From: Prevotella sp.
Lineage (GTDB): Bacteria > Bacteroidota > Bacteroidia > Bacteroidales > Bacteroidaceae
Length of the DNA stretch: 7,840 bases
Direction of reading: 5' to 3'
Assembly: GCA_016283605.1 (NCBI GenBank)
Contig: JAEENF010000041.1
Location: 1 to 7,840 of the forward strand
Shown here: piece after piece, positions 1 to 6,262 of the stretch
How positions within the stretch are numbered: the first letter of the stretch is position 1
Layout: the number at the start of each line of letters is the position of its first letter
Translations under genes and position numbers: made by a program
Notes under the pieces: generated by a model
Told to the model about the DNA's origin: nothing
Seen by the model: only the letters and a program-made list of their open reading frames with translations
The model's database searches: none

Positions 1-1116
1 CACCATACGGTCAACTCCTGCTTTCTTGAATATCACCTTCAAATCCTCATTGTAATCTTGCTGGAAATGGAACGGGAAAAGAGACGGCCCTTTGTAATCT
101 TTATACTTTTCAAGAATAGATATGCCTATTTTGTTCAATGGAACGCGAATAGTCTTAGGATCGCCATTAATTCCTTTTCCTGCGATATATTCAACAACAT
201 TTCCTGTCACACTCTGCTTAGTCATTTTCCATAGATCGCTAACACGACAACCTATACAAGTGTGAAATAGGAACAAATCTCTATGAAAGAGTAATCTCGG
301 TTCGTCAGAGAGGTCACAATTCATTATCTGGTCTCGTTCCTCTAAAGTAATATAGATCGGTGTACCATATACAGGCTCGTCGATATGGAACTTTTCAAAC
401 GGTTTGTTTTTGGTGAAGTCATTATCATAGCACCATATAAAGAAGGTTCGAATCTTACAGAAGTAGTCTATCAATGTATTTTCTCCACGAGGCTTAGGCT
501 TTCTCGTCTCTGGGACTTCCTCAAATATCTCTTCATATTTTTCCGTCAACGTATGTTCCTCCTTAAAATAGTTCCAGATACTATGAAGTGTATCAGGAGT
601 GACATCATTCAACATCAACTTAAACTCCTTTTGGCCACGCTTTGTCTTTCGGATGTACAATTCGTATCGCTTCAATGCCCGTATAATCACCCTGTTGTTT
701 TTCTTGCGAACTTCCGACAACGGGTGCATTTCCAAATAGTACTCATACATCGGGATAACCTCCAAGTCCTTGTTCTCTTCTGGAGCCTTTTTGTACTTGT
801 CAGGATTATAGTACTTATCCAGAGTCATCTCCACCCAATCCTTATCAATAAGCTCGCTTGCCTCTGCATATTCTTTATTGATAAAGGTCACAATGTCATT
901 AGCAGCACCATCAATCTTTGCCTTATCATCTTTATCAATGACTATACGATCTTTCAAATGACCCTTGGTATTATCCCATTGGTTGGGGTTGACCTCCAAT
1001 TTTGTAGAAACAGTGCAGTCGAGTCTTCTGCCATCTCTAACACGTACATATACCGTTGCCAACGACTCTGTATCGTTGCGCTTAGCTGCCTTTTTGATAA
1101 TTAGTGTTACCTTCAT
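1..1116 (-). CDS. Tyrosine recombinase/integrase, C-terminus cut by left edge
   Basis: This is a site-specific tyrosine recombinase that would integrate and excise a mobile element. The frame is open without a stop from ATG at 1116-1114 to base 1 (372 codons), and an in-frame TGA at 1125-1123 lies just upstream of the start. Residues about 1-60 resemble the N-terminal arm-DNA-binding domain of Bacteroidota integrases (MKVTLIIKK start, YVRVRDGR, then NPNQW). Residues about 120-235 are a SAM-like core-binding domain rich in Lys and Arg. The catalytic domain begins near 253 (PIYITLEER) and has box I, HTCIGCRVSDL, with catalytic Arg291, followed by a beta-hairpin region containing Lys314 and Lys321. 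The HxxR motif and the Tyr nucleophile should lie beyond the left edge, since relatives are about 400-420 residues long. Codon use is AT-rich, unlike the genes to the right, which suggests transfer. The family is clear, but the element type (ICE, prophage or island) cannot be told. Confidence 0.9.
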   Translation of the reverse strand, partial: MKVTLIIKKAAKRNDTESLATVYVRVRDGRRLDCTVSTKLEVNPNQWDNTKGHLKDRIVIDKDDKAKIDGAANDIVTFINKEYAEASELIDKDWVEMTLDKYYNPDKYKKAPEENKDLEVIPMYEYYLEMHPLSEVRKKNNRVIIRALKRYELYIRKTKRGQKEFKLMLNDVTPDTLHSIWNYFKEEHTLTEKYEEIFEEVPETRKPKPRGENTLIDYFCKIRTFFIWCYDNDFTKNKPFEKFHIDEPVYGTPIYITLEERDQIMNCDLSDEPRLLFHRDLFLFHTCIGCRVSDLWKMTKQSVTGNVVEYIAGKGINGDPKTIRVPLNKIGISILEKYKDYKGPSLFPFHFQQDYNEDLKVIFKKAGVDRMV

Positions 1117-1144
1117 ACCTATTCAATTTTAAGATTTCTGGGTA

Positions 1145-1176
1145 CAAAGGTACAACAAATTCCCCACATCACCAAA
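1145..1176 (-). promoter_or_regulatory. Predicted Bacteroidota-type promoter of the integrase gene
   Basis: On the minus strand a -33 element TTTG (plus-strand CAAA at 1173-1176) is separated by 20 nt from a -7 element TACCTTTG (plus-strand CAAAGGTA at 1145-1152). This matches the known Bacteroidota sigma consensus TTTG-N19-21-TAnnTTTG. Transcription would start near 1137-1140, giving a 5' leader of about 22-25 nt before the ATG at 1116. The leader has no Shine-Dalgarno sequence, which is normal for the phylum. TTCCCCAC repeats overlap and flank the -33 box, so binding there could control integrase expression. Confidence 0.6.
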
Positions 1177-1200
1177 AATTTTCCCCACATTTTCCCCACC
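1160..1200. repeat. Three direct copies of TTCCCCAC upstream of int
   Basis: Copies are at 1160-1167, 1181-1188 and 1192-1199, with starts 21 and 11 bp apart, about two and one helical turns. Such phasing would put proteins on the same face of the DNA. The copies overlap the spacer and flank of the predicted integrase promoter. They could be arm-type integrase sites or operator sites for an excisionase or repressor. The repeats are seen, and their role is inferred. Confidence 0.55.
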
Positions 1201-1218
1201 AAATACAAAAGTGATTGA

Positions 1219-1250
1219 AATGACAAAAAATGACAAATTTTCAAAAATTT
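1219..1250. repeat. AATGACAAA direct repeats followed by an AT palindrome
   Basis: AATGACAAA occurs at 1219-1227 and again at 1229-1237, one helical turn (10 bp) apart. The second copy runs into an imperfect palindrome of AAATTTT and AAAAATTT arms at 1235-1250. The sequence is strongly AT-rich and could be a bending or protein-binding site in the attachment region. Low-complexity composition makes chance occurrence possible. Confidence 0.35.
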
Positions 1251-1329
1251 CTCGTAAATAATTGATAATTAAAGCATTATAAACGATTTAGAAGATAATA
1301 GAATTTAAGCTGATTTCATTGATTTGCCC

Positions 1330-1356
1330 GTATTCGACCCCGGCTCTGGGTACAAA
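1330..1356 (+). other. Possible attachment site: tRNA 3'-end-like remnant
   Basis: From TTCGA at 1332-1336 the plus strand reads like the T-loop, 3' T-stem and acceptor strand of a tRNA: TTCGACC, then CCGGC, then TCTGGGT, then A. The 5' half of the T-stem is not complementary, as the five bases before TTCGA do not pair with CCGGC, so no tRNA can fold from the window alone. This would fit an attachment site in which the element replaced the 5' part of the gene and left the 3' part before its terminator. A 5' acceptor strand ACCCAGA would be unusual, so this identification is tentative. Confidence 0.28.
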
Positions 1357-1366
1357 CTTGAAAAGT

Positions 1367-1404
1367 AATCCCTTGCAAGTGACTTGCAAGGGATTTTTGT
1401 TTTT
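1367..1404 (+). terminator. Strong intrinsic terminator, best T-run on plus strand
   Basis: Arms at 1367-1380 and 1382-1395 are perfectly complementary over 14 bases around a single G at 1381. In practice the hairpin would form with a few-base loop. The plus strand continues with T5-G-T5 at 1394-1404, an excellent terminator tail. On the minus strand the hairpin begins about 7 nt after the stop of the 802-residue gene (1405-1403) and is followed by only a weak ACTTTTC run. The hairpin can therefore also end the minus-strand operon. It probably works in both directions. Confidence 0.8.
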
Positions 1405-3811
1405 ACAACTTATACGTCAATCCAGCGCGAACTTCAAAGGTTCTGGCATCGACATCCTCGAAGTCTCGATAGTGGGCACGACGCATGAAATAACTGCCCC
1501 GCAGATCGAGCGAGAGATGACGACTCAGGAAGAGGCCGAAGTTGGCGTTGAAGGCCAGCATACGGGTGTTGCCCGGGTCGCCCTGTGCATTGGTGTAGTC
1601 GAGCTCGAAGCCCTCCTTGCCAATCCAGTCGCTTCTGTCGTAACCCTTCCATGTGAAGATGTGGAAGTAATTGGCATCAAGATGCATATAGCCCACCTTC
1701 CACAAGTCCATGCGGGTCTGGATCTTGGCTGAGAAGCCGCTACCCATGTTGTAGTCGCGTTCCTGGATGTTGAGGTAGTCGCTGAGCGAACCGCCAAGCA
1801 GGATACCACTGATGAAGATGCGCTGCTCCAGATTCATACGTTTCTGGAGGGCCGGGAAACGGTAGATGAGACCAGGACCCACCGAGGCAGCCTCACTGAT
1901 GCGGTAAGGGATGAGGTCGGTACCGTCCTTCACAGCCTCTGAGTTGTAGAAGTTAAAGTGCTGGAAGATACCGAAGTCAGCCTCAAACTTCTTCGTGTCG
2001 GCAACGGGCGCGCCCCAGATACGACCCAAGAGGTTCAGACGGTTGACGAGCGGTTGGTTGCTGGAGAAGCCCATGCAGATGTTCGACCTGAAGAACGAGA
2101 AGGGCTTGTTCTCCTCGTTGTCGTAGGGATCGCCGTATTCCATACCCAACTCCAGATAGGGATTGTGTTCACCGCGGAACAGGGCGTGATCGTCAGCCAG
2201 GTAACGTGATCCGACAGAAATGCTGTAGCTCACAGGTATGCGGCTGTAGTCGTGATAGAGGTAGTTGCGGTTCTTCACCTTCCAGGCCTCACCAGTCAGT
2301 ACGCGCTTGAAGCCCTTCATCGGCGAGACGAGGGCACCACCAAGCTCACGCAGGAAACGGCTGAAACCCCGTTCGCGGTCATCGTAGAAGAGGTCACTGA
2401 TACGGAAGGTGATTTCACCGATACACGTACCACCGATAGAGGTAGCCATCAGGTCGTTGATGGCGGGAGGCGTAATCTCACCGAAGAACTCCCACATAAG
2501 TGAACCGGCTACGGCACAGGGGAACGCCTCGAAGTAGGTAAGACCGTTCGAGCGGGCCGAGTTGAAGTAGAGATTGCCGTGATAGGGATGGGCGAACAGG
2601 TTGGTATTGAAGTTGTCGTTATCCCACACGAAGGCATTCTTGAAGTTGTTCCTTACAGAGTGAATACTGATCTGCGCGAACTCCTCGTTGAGCACCCAGG
2701 CATCGAAACGCTGTACGAAGGCGTTGACGGTGAAGATCATGGCGGCGGTACGCAGCCAGTTCTTCTTCGGGGTCAATGCGAAGCGGTCATCATCGCCACT
2801 GGTCATATCCTCAGCGGAGTGCAGATGCAGACTACGCTCTTTCTCACTGTTATAGCCACCGTAGCGGTAGGTCAGTCCGATTTCTCCGATCATGCGGTTG
2901 CGGAAACGTTCGTTGTGGCTGTAGTAGCGGGTATCGCCGTAACCCACGGTGCCGAAGATAGCGTACTTCTTGTTGAGTTGGTAGTCCAGGTTCAGACGAG
3001 CCTCCAATGAGTAGAGCCGCTCTGGAGAGTCTGTAGAGTGCTCTTCGAACGTCTCAATATGAGAGAATCCCAAGTCACCGCTGAGCGACAATTTCGGCGT
3101 CAGCTGGAAGTACTGACCGATACGATAGAACAGGGCACCTGAGAACTTCTCATTGAGACCCATGTAATAGGTACCCACACCGATGATATTGTAGGTCGAG
3201 CGGTTACGGAAGCGCAGGGCTACGTTAGCCTTCGAGTTCGTACCAGCGAAGGCCATCACGTCAATGCGCGTCCTCGGGCTGACGTTCACCAGTCCGATAC
3301 GTCGAGCCAGCGTGTCACGCGAGTAGTTCACTATTCCTAACTGCAGACCTTTCTGGTAGTCGCGGGTGATGTAGTTAAAGATTCCCAACTGCAGACCGCG
3401 CAGGGTGTCGGTCTCGTTACGGAGGGCTACCTGCATACCTTTCAGCGTTCCCACGTTCTGGTTAGTATAACCTGCTATCTCCAGACCGTTGGCTTCTCCG
3501 ACAACAATATTGTTGAGTGCCGAAAGCTGGAAACCCTTCATGCCATCGTAGGCCACGTTGCTGAACGCGGACATCTGAAGGCCGGAGGCATGTTCAGCGA
3601 CATTCGAGATAGGCGACAACTGTACACCCTTCAGCGAGTCGGTGATGGTGAGGACACCCACATTCAGCACCGACACTTTGAGGGAGTCTGCTGCCCTGTG
3701 TCCGATGTTGATGCCCAGACTGGCTCTGCGCTCCTTCTTTTCAGAGTCTTGTGCCTGTGTACTTACGGCAGCCATCATGGCGGCTGCGGCCATTATCAGA
3801 ATCTTCTTCAT
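1403..3811 (-). CDS. DUF3943 outer-membrane protein with N-terminal surface repeats
   Basis: An 802-residue exported protein, probably in the outer membrane, of unknown function. Residues 1-20 are a signal peptide (MKKILIM, Ala-rich core, STQA before the cut at Gln21). Residues 62-162 hold seven repeats of 14-16 residues with the form G-hydrophobic-Q/E-hydrophobic-small-x-hydrophobic-x-N, for example GLQLGIFN and GLQLGIVN; this resembles the LA_2272-type surface repeat. Residues about 200-320 and 510-802 have alternating beta-strand character with many aromatic residues, and the last residues (LTYKL) suit an outer-membrane barrel end. Residues about 350-505 match DUF3943: NWLRTAAMIF, WDNDNF, HPYHGNLYFNSARSNG, GSLMWEFFGE, PPAINDL and GGTCIGE. 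It is the last gene of the operon, 11 nt after the preceding stop and just before the terminator. The family is clear from its motifs, and no substrate or partner can be assigned. Confidence 0.9.
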   Translation of the reverse strand: MKKILIMAAAAMMAAVSTQAQDSEKKERRASLGINIGHRAADSLKVSVLNVGVLTITDSLKGVQLSPISNVAEHASGLQMSAFSNVAYDGMKGFQLSALNNIVVGEANGLEIAGYTNQNVGTLKGMQVALRNETDTLRGLQLGIFNYITRDYQKGLQLGIVNYSRDTLARRIGLVNVSPRTRIDVMAFAGTNSKANVALRFRNRSTYNIIGVGTYYMGLNEKFSGALFYRIGQYFQLTPKLSLSGDLGFSHIETFEEHSTDSPERLYSLEARLNLDYQLNKKYAIFGTVGYGDTRYYSHNERFRNRMIGEIGLTYRYGGYNSEKERSLHLHSAEDMTSGDDDRFALTPKKNWLRTAAMIFTVNAFVQRFDAWVLNEEFAQISIHSVRNNFKNAFVWDNDNFNTNLFAHPYHGNLYFNSARSNGLTYFEAFPCAVAGSLMWEFFGEITPPAINDLMATSIGGTCIGEITFRISDLFYDDRERGFSRFLRELGGALVSPMKGFKRVLTGEAWKVKNRNYLYHDYSRIPVSYSISVGSRYLADDHALFRGEHNPYLELGMEYGDPYDNEENKPFSFFRSNICMGFSSNQPLVNRLNLLGRIWGAPVADTKKFEADFGIFQHFNFYNSEAVKDGTDLIPYRISEAASVGPGLIYRFPALQKRMNLEQRIFISGILLGGSLSDYLNIQERDYNMGSGFSAKIQTRMDLWKVGYMHLDANYFHIFTWKGYDRSDWIGKEGFELDYTNAQGDPGNTRMLAFNANFGLFLSRHLSLDLRGSYFMRRAHYRDFEDVDARTFEVRAGLTYKL

Positions 3812-3822
3812 GTTGTGATCAT

Positions 3823-4500
3823 TTACAAGGTATAGAACTTTAATCCGATGGAGAGTCCGAGGATATCTTTCAATGGAATACTACTGTCCTGAAACATCGA
3901 ACGGATATACAGGTCACAGGTGCCTACCTCGTAAAACAACGAGATACGACTGTGCCTTTTGCGCGCCTTTTCGGGGATGTTGAAGGTCAGACGCTGACCG
4001 AGGGCGATGTTCAGACGGAATTTCGTGGACATGAACTCGTAGTATTTGTCGGGATAGCGTCCAGGCTGACTCTTCCAAAACTCATGGCCATAAACGGTGT
4101 TGAGATAGAGACTGGTGGTCAGCGGCTGGAATTTCCAACGTCCTTCGGGGATCTTGGCCGAGAGGCCTGCGAGGTCGAGGCTCCAGGGGATGAAGTTTCC
4201 CTTCAGGGTCGTAGTGAGTTTTCCGCGTGAGGAGTCGTGCTTGGGAATATAGCCGAACATCAGGTCGGTCTCCCATTGACGACGCTTGCCATAGCTCCAG
4301 CCGATACCAGCCGAGAGGACACCCATGTTGCCGGCATTCTGAATAACGAAATGAGTAGGAATCAACGAAGCCCACATCTTTTCCTTGCGGAGCATGCGCT
4401 GCTCATATTTGTTCTCTTGTACTGAGGTGCTGTCAGCGGCGGCCACGCTCATGGCGCAGACCAAAAACACTATACTAGAAAAATATCTGTTCCACATCAT
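3823..4500 (-). CDS. Outer-membrane beta-barrel-like protein, unknown function
   Basis: A 225-residue exported protein of a type seen in Bacteroidales, with no assigned function. The chosen start is ATG at 4500-4498, which directly precedes a good signal peptide (MMWNRYFSSIVFLVCAMSVA, cut near AAA before Asp). The second ATG at 4497-4495 is an equally possible start. A longer frame opens at 4548 but would place extra residues before the signal sequence. The mature part has beta-rich segments with alternating aromatics, such as GVLSAGIGWSYG, WETDLMFGYIPK and KGNFIPWSLDLAGL, and ends in LSIGLKFYTL, consistent with a small outer-membrane barrel. It overlaps the end of the metallophosphoesterase gene by 26 nt and lies 11 nt before the DUF3943 gene, so all three are probably translated from one mRNA. 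It could instead be a periplasmic beta protein. Confidence 0.85.
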   Translation of the reverse strand: MMWNRYFSSIVFLVCAMSVAAADSTSVQENKYEQRMLRKEKMWASLIPTHFVIQNAGNMGVLSAGIGWSYGKRRQWETDLMFGYIPKHDSSRGKLTTTLKGNFIPWSLDLAGLSAKIPEGRWKFQPLTTSLYLNTVYGHEFWKSQPGRYPDKYYEFMSTKFRLNIALGQRLTFNIPEKARKRHSRISLFYEVGTCDLYIRSMFQDSSIPLKDILGLSIGLKFYTL

Positions 4501-5272
4501 AGCCGTCGGGTGTAATAGTGAATAAACGATAGTTGCGGTGCTGGGCACTGTCGATGCCGTAGAATATCAGGCCGTCGTCATAGAACTCCGTCACCGTATC
4601 ATTGTGGTTGTGACCATAGACGCAGCACATCAGACCGGGGAAGAAGTCGAGATAGCGGCGGAAGGCCTTGCACACGTTGTTGTTGAACTGGTCGCTGTAG
4701 GGTGGCGCGTGCATCACGATGATGGTGCGGTCGAAGCGGTCGCTGTCCTTCACCATCTCTTCCTCCATATAGTCGAAGTCGGGGATGGCTGCCAGATAGT
4801 CGTACTCCGTGGCATTGGTGTTGATACACAGGAACTTCACCCTTCCGGCGATGAACGAGAAGTTCATGTCGCCATACATCACCTCGTAGGTCTGGTCACC
4901 AGTGCCGAGGAAGTCGTGATTGCCGACAAGTGCCACGAAGGGGAACTTCAGGTCCATCAGGATGTCGCGCGACCATTTGAACTCATTATTCGTTCCTGTG
5001 TCAGTCAGGTCGCCACAGTGGACCACGAAGTCGACATTGCGTTTGTTGACGTCGGCCACCTGATCCTTGGCATCGGAGAGCCACAAGTGGGTGTCGCTGA
5101 TGAAGGCCACACGAAGGGTGTCCTTGTTGGCGAACTGCTTCTCGATGATGGCCATCTGTTTCGCATTGATACCCGTCTCGCCCTTGACGTTCACATCGTA
5201 GGGATGGATATCAAACGCACCGCTGCATGACATCAGCAGAACAGTCGCGGCTAATAGAATATACTTCTTCAT
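4475..5272 (-). CDS. Calcineurin-like metallophosphoesterase lipoprotein
   Basis: A 265-residue phosphoesterase using two metal ions. It probably cleaves a phosphomonoester or phosphodiester outside the cytoplasm, with an unknown substrate. The N-terminus MKKYILLAATVLLMSC is a lipoprotein signal with lipidated Cys16. The metal-binding motifs are all present and in order: ISDTH (Asp60, His62), CGDLTD (Asp88), GNHD (Asn118, His119), MHAPP (His188) and GHNH (His221, His223). The length suits a single catalytic domain. The gene starts 12 nt after the pfkA stop with no Shine-Dalgarno sequence, as usual in this phylum. Its 3' end overlaps the next gene by 26 nt. Its position before two outer-membrane proteins suggests an envelope role. 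The class is certain, while the substrate (nucleotide, lipid phosphate or other) cannot be told from the sequence. Confidence 0.93.
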   Translation of the reverse strand: MKKYILLAATVLLMSCSGAFDIHPYDVNVKGETGINAKQMAIIEKQFANKDTLRVAFISDTHLWLSDAKDQVADVNKRNVDFVVHCGDLTDTGTNNEFKWSRDILMDLKFPFVALVGNHDFLGTGDQTYEVMYGDMNFSFIAGRVKFLCINTNATEYDYLAAIPDFDYMEEEMVKDSDRFDRTIIVMHAPPYSDQFNNNVCKAFRRYLDFFPGLMCCVYGHNHNDTVTEFYDDGLIFYGIDSAQHRNYRLFTITPDGYDVEQIFF

Positions 5273-5284
5273 ATGACTTTGTTA

Positions 5285-6262
5285 TTAAATACTCAGTTCG
5301 TCGAGCACGGTGATCAGGCGCTTGTCGAAACGCTTGTCGGTACGGATGCACTCGGAGAAGGGCACGTAGACGATGTCGTTGTTGCGGTAGCCCACCATCA
5401 CGTTGCGTTGCCCCTGCATGATGGCCTGGACGGCGCCAACGCCGGTACAACTGGCCAGGATGCGGTCACGAGCCGACGGACTGCCGCCGCGCTGCAGGTG
5501 GCCGAGGATGGAGACGCGCACGTCGAATCCGGGGAATTCGTGCTTCACACGGTCGGCATAGTACATGGCGCCGCACTTGGGACTCTCCGAGACGATGACG
5601 ATGCACGACTTCTTCGACTTACGGATACCACGTCCCATGAAGGCGGCCAGTTGGTCGACATCAGTCGTCTCCTCAGGCACAATAGCGGCCTCGGCGCCAC
5701 AGGCGATAGCGCAGTTCTGCGCCAGGAAACCAGCGTCGCGACCCATCACCTCAACGAAGAAGATGCGCTCGTGAGAGTTCGCCGTGTCGCGTATGCGGTC
5801 CACGCACTCCATGATGGTGTTCATCGTGGTGTCGTAGCCGATGGTGGCGTCCGTACCGTAGAGGTCATTGTCGATGGTGCCGGGCAGACCGATGCAGGGA
5901 AAGTCGAACTCCACGCCGAAGTTCCAGGCGCCGGTCAACGAACCGTTGCCACCAATGACGACGAGGGCGTCGATCTCCTCCTTCTGACAGGTCTCGTAGG
6001 CCTTCTGCCGACCCTCGGGCGTCATGAAGTCCTTCGAGCGGGCGGTCTTCAGGATGGTGCCACCGCGGGTGATGATACCCGAGACATCCTCCGTAGTGAA
6101 CTGCCTGACCTCGCCCTTGATGAGTCCGTCGTAGCCACGGTAGATACCTTTGATATTGAAACCGTTACAGATACCAGCGCGCGTCACGGCGCGGATGGCT
6201 GCATTCATGCCGGGGGCATCGCCGCCCGACGTCAGAATACCGATAGTCTTAATTTTGCTCAT
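5285..6262 (-). CDS. pfkA: 6-phosphofructokinase (ATP-type, PfkA family)
   Basis: A cytoplasmic glycolytic enzyme that phosphorylates fructose 6-phosphate to fructose 1,6-bisphosphate. At 325 residues it is close to the E. coli PfkA length of 320. Visible motifs are SGGDAPGMN (12-20) for nucleotide binding, TAR (Arg75) matching E. coli Arg72, GGNGS (104-108), the catalytic loop PGTIDND (127-133; Asp131 is the likely base), EVMGRDAG (171-178) and GHLQRGGSPSARDR (254-267; His255, Arg258) for sugar phosphate. Gly107 at the position occupied by Asp in pyrophosphate-dependent enzymes argues for ATP use. Asn106 replaces the Asp of the usual GGDGS. Arg24 and Arg28 match E. coli effector-site positions 21 and 25, so ADP/PEP control is possible. 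The ATG overlaps the end of the upstream hydrolase gene by 14 nt, indicating translational coupling. Confidence 0.97.
   Translation of the reverse strand: MSKIKTIGILTSGGDAPGMNAAIRAVTRAGICNGFNIKGIYRGYDGLIKGEVRQFTTEDVSGIITRGGTILKTARSKDFMTPEGRQKAYETCQKEEIDALVVIGGNGSLTGAWNFGVEFDFPCIGLPGTIDNDLYGTDATIGYDTTMNTIMECVDRIRDTANSHERIFFVEVMGRDAGFLAQNCAIACGAEAAIVPEETTDVDQLAAFMGRGIRKSKKSCIVIVSESPKCGAMYYADRVKHEFPGFDVRVSILGHLQRGGSPSARDRILASCTGVGAVQAIMQGQRNVMVGYRNNDIVYVPFSECIRTDKRFDKRLITVLDELSI

Larger units (their letters stand above)
1..1356. mobile_element. Probable end of an integrated mobile element (integrase end)
   Basis: A tyrosine recombinase gene (1-1116) is followed by a repeat-rich AT-rich stretch and then an abrupt change to GC-richer operon sequence after about 1400. 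This is the usual layout of an int gene next to an attachment site. The right boundary is placed at the end of the tRNA-like segment near 1356 and is only approximate. No cargo gene is visible because the rest of the element would lie to the left. The region could also be a solitary or domesticated integrase. The boundary is inferred, while the integrase itself is directly seen. Confidence 0.5.
1137..1356. repeat. 12-bp perfect direct repeat flanking the int upstream region
   Basis: TCTGGGTACAAA is present at 1137-1148 and 1345-1356, in the same orientation and 208 bp apart. The left copy lies at the predicted integrase transcription start and is followed by a tandem near-copy GGTACAAC at 1149-1156. 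The right copy forms the end of the tRNA-like segment. A 12-bp identity within a few hundred bases is unlikely by chance. The pair may be an integrase-binding site, or a core duplication left by an earlier event. Confidence 0.45.
1117..1402. other. Non-coding junction between integrase and chromosomal operon
   Basis: This 286-bp AT-rich stretch has no credible gene. It contains the integrase promoter and repeats (1137-1250), an unassigned AT-rich piece with short A and T runs (about 1251-1318), the TTCGA-containing tRNA-like segment (1330-1356) and the terminator (1367-1404). A plus-strand open frame starting at 1319 runs from here into the antisense of the DUF3943 gene and is not coding. Confidence 0.7.

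Noticed and set aside
385..1104. Plus-strand open frame of 239 codons
   Set aside because: It is antisense to the integrase gene, whose frame is open throughout and carries clear recombinase motifs. The plus-strand product is hydrophobic without recognisable domains.
1219..1250. Possible CRISPR or long repeat array in the AT-rich junction
   Set aside because: The repeats are only 8-12 bp, irregular and few, with no unique spacers of constant length and no cas genes.
1319..1732. Plus-strand open frame of 137 codons crossing the junction
   Set aside because: It runs through the tRNA-like segment and the terminator hairpin and then antisense to the DUF3943 gene. It has no promoter or family resemblance.
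4498..4548. Longer N-terminus for the 225-residue beta protein, starting at 4548
   Set aside because: The extra 16 residues would precede a well-formed signal peptide and lie within the upstream gene. The ATG at 4500 gives a normal exported protein.
4538..5230. Plus-strand open frame of 230 codons
   Set aside because: It is antisense to the metallophosphoesterase, which has every metal-binding motif. The plus product is a Val/His/Glu-rich artefact of the mirrored codons.
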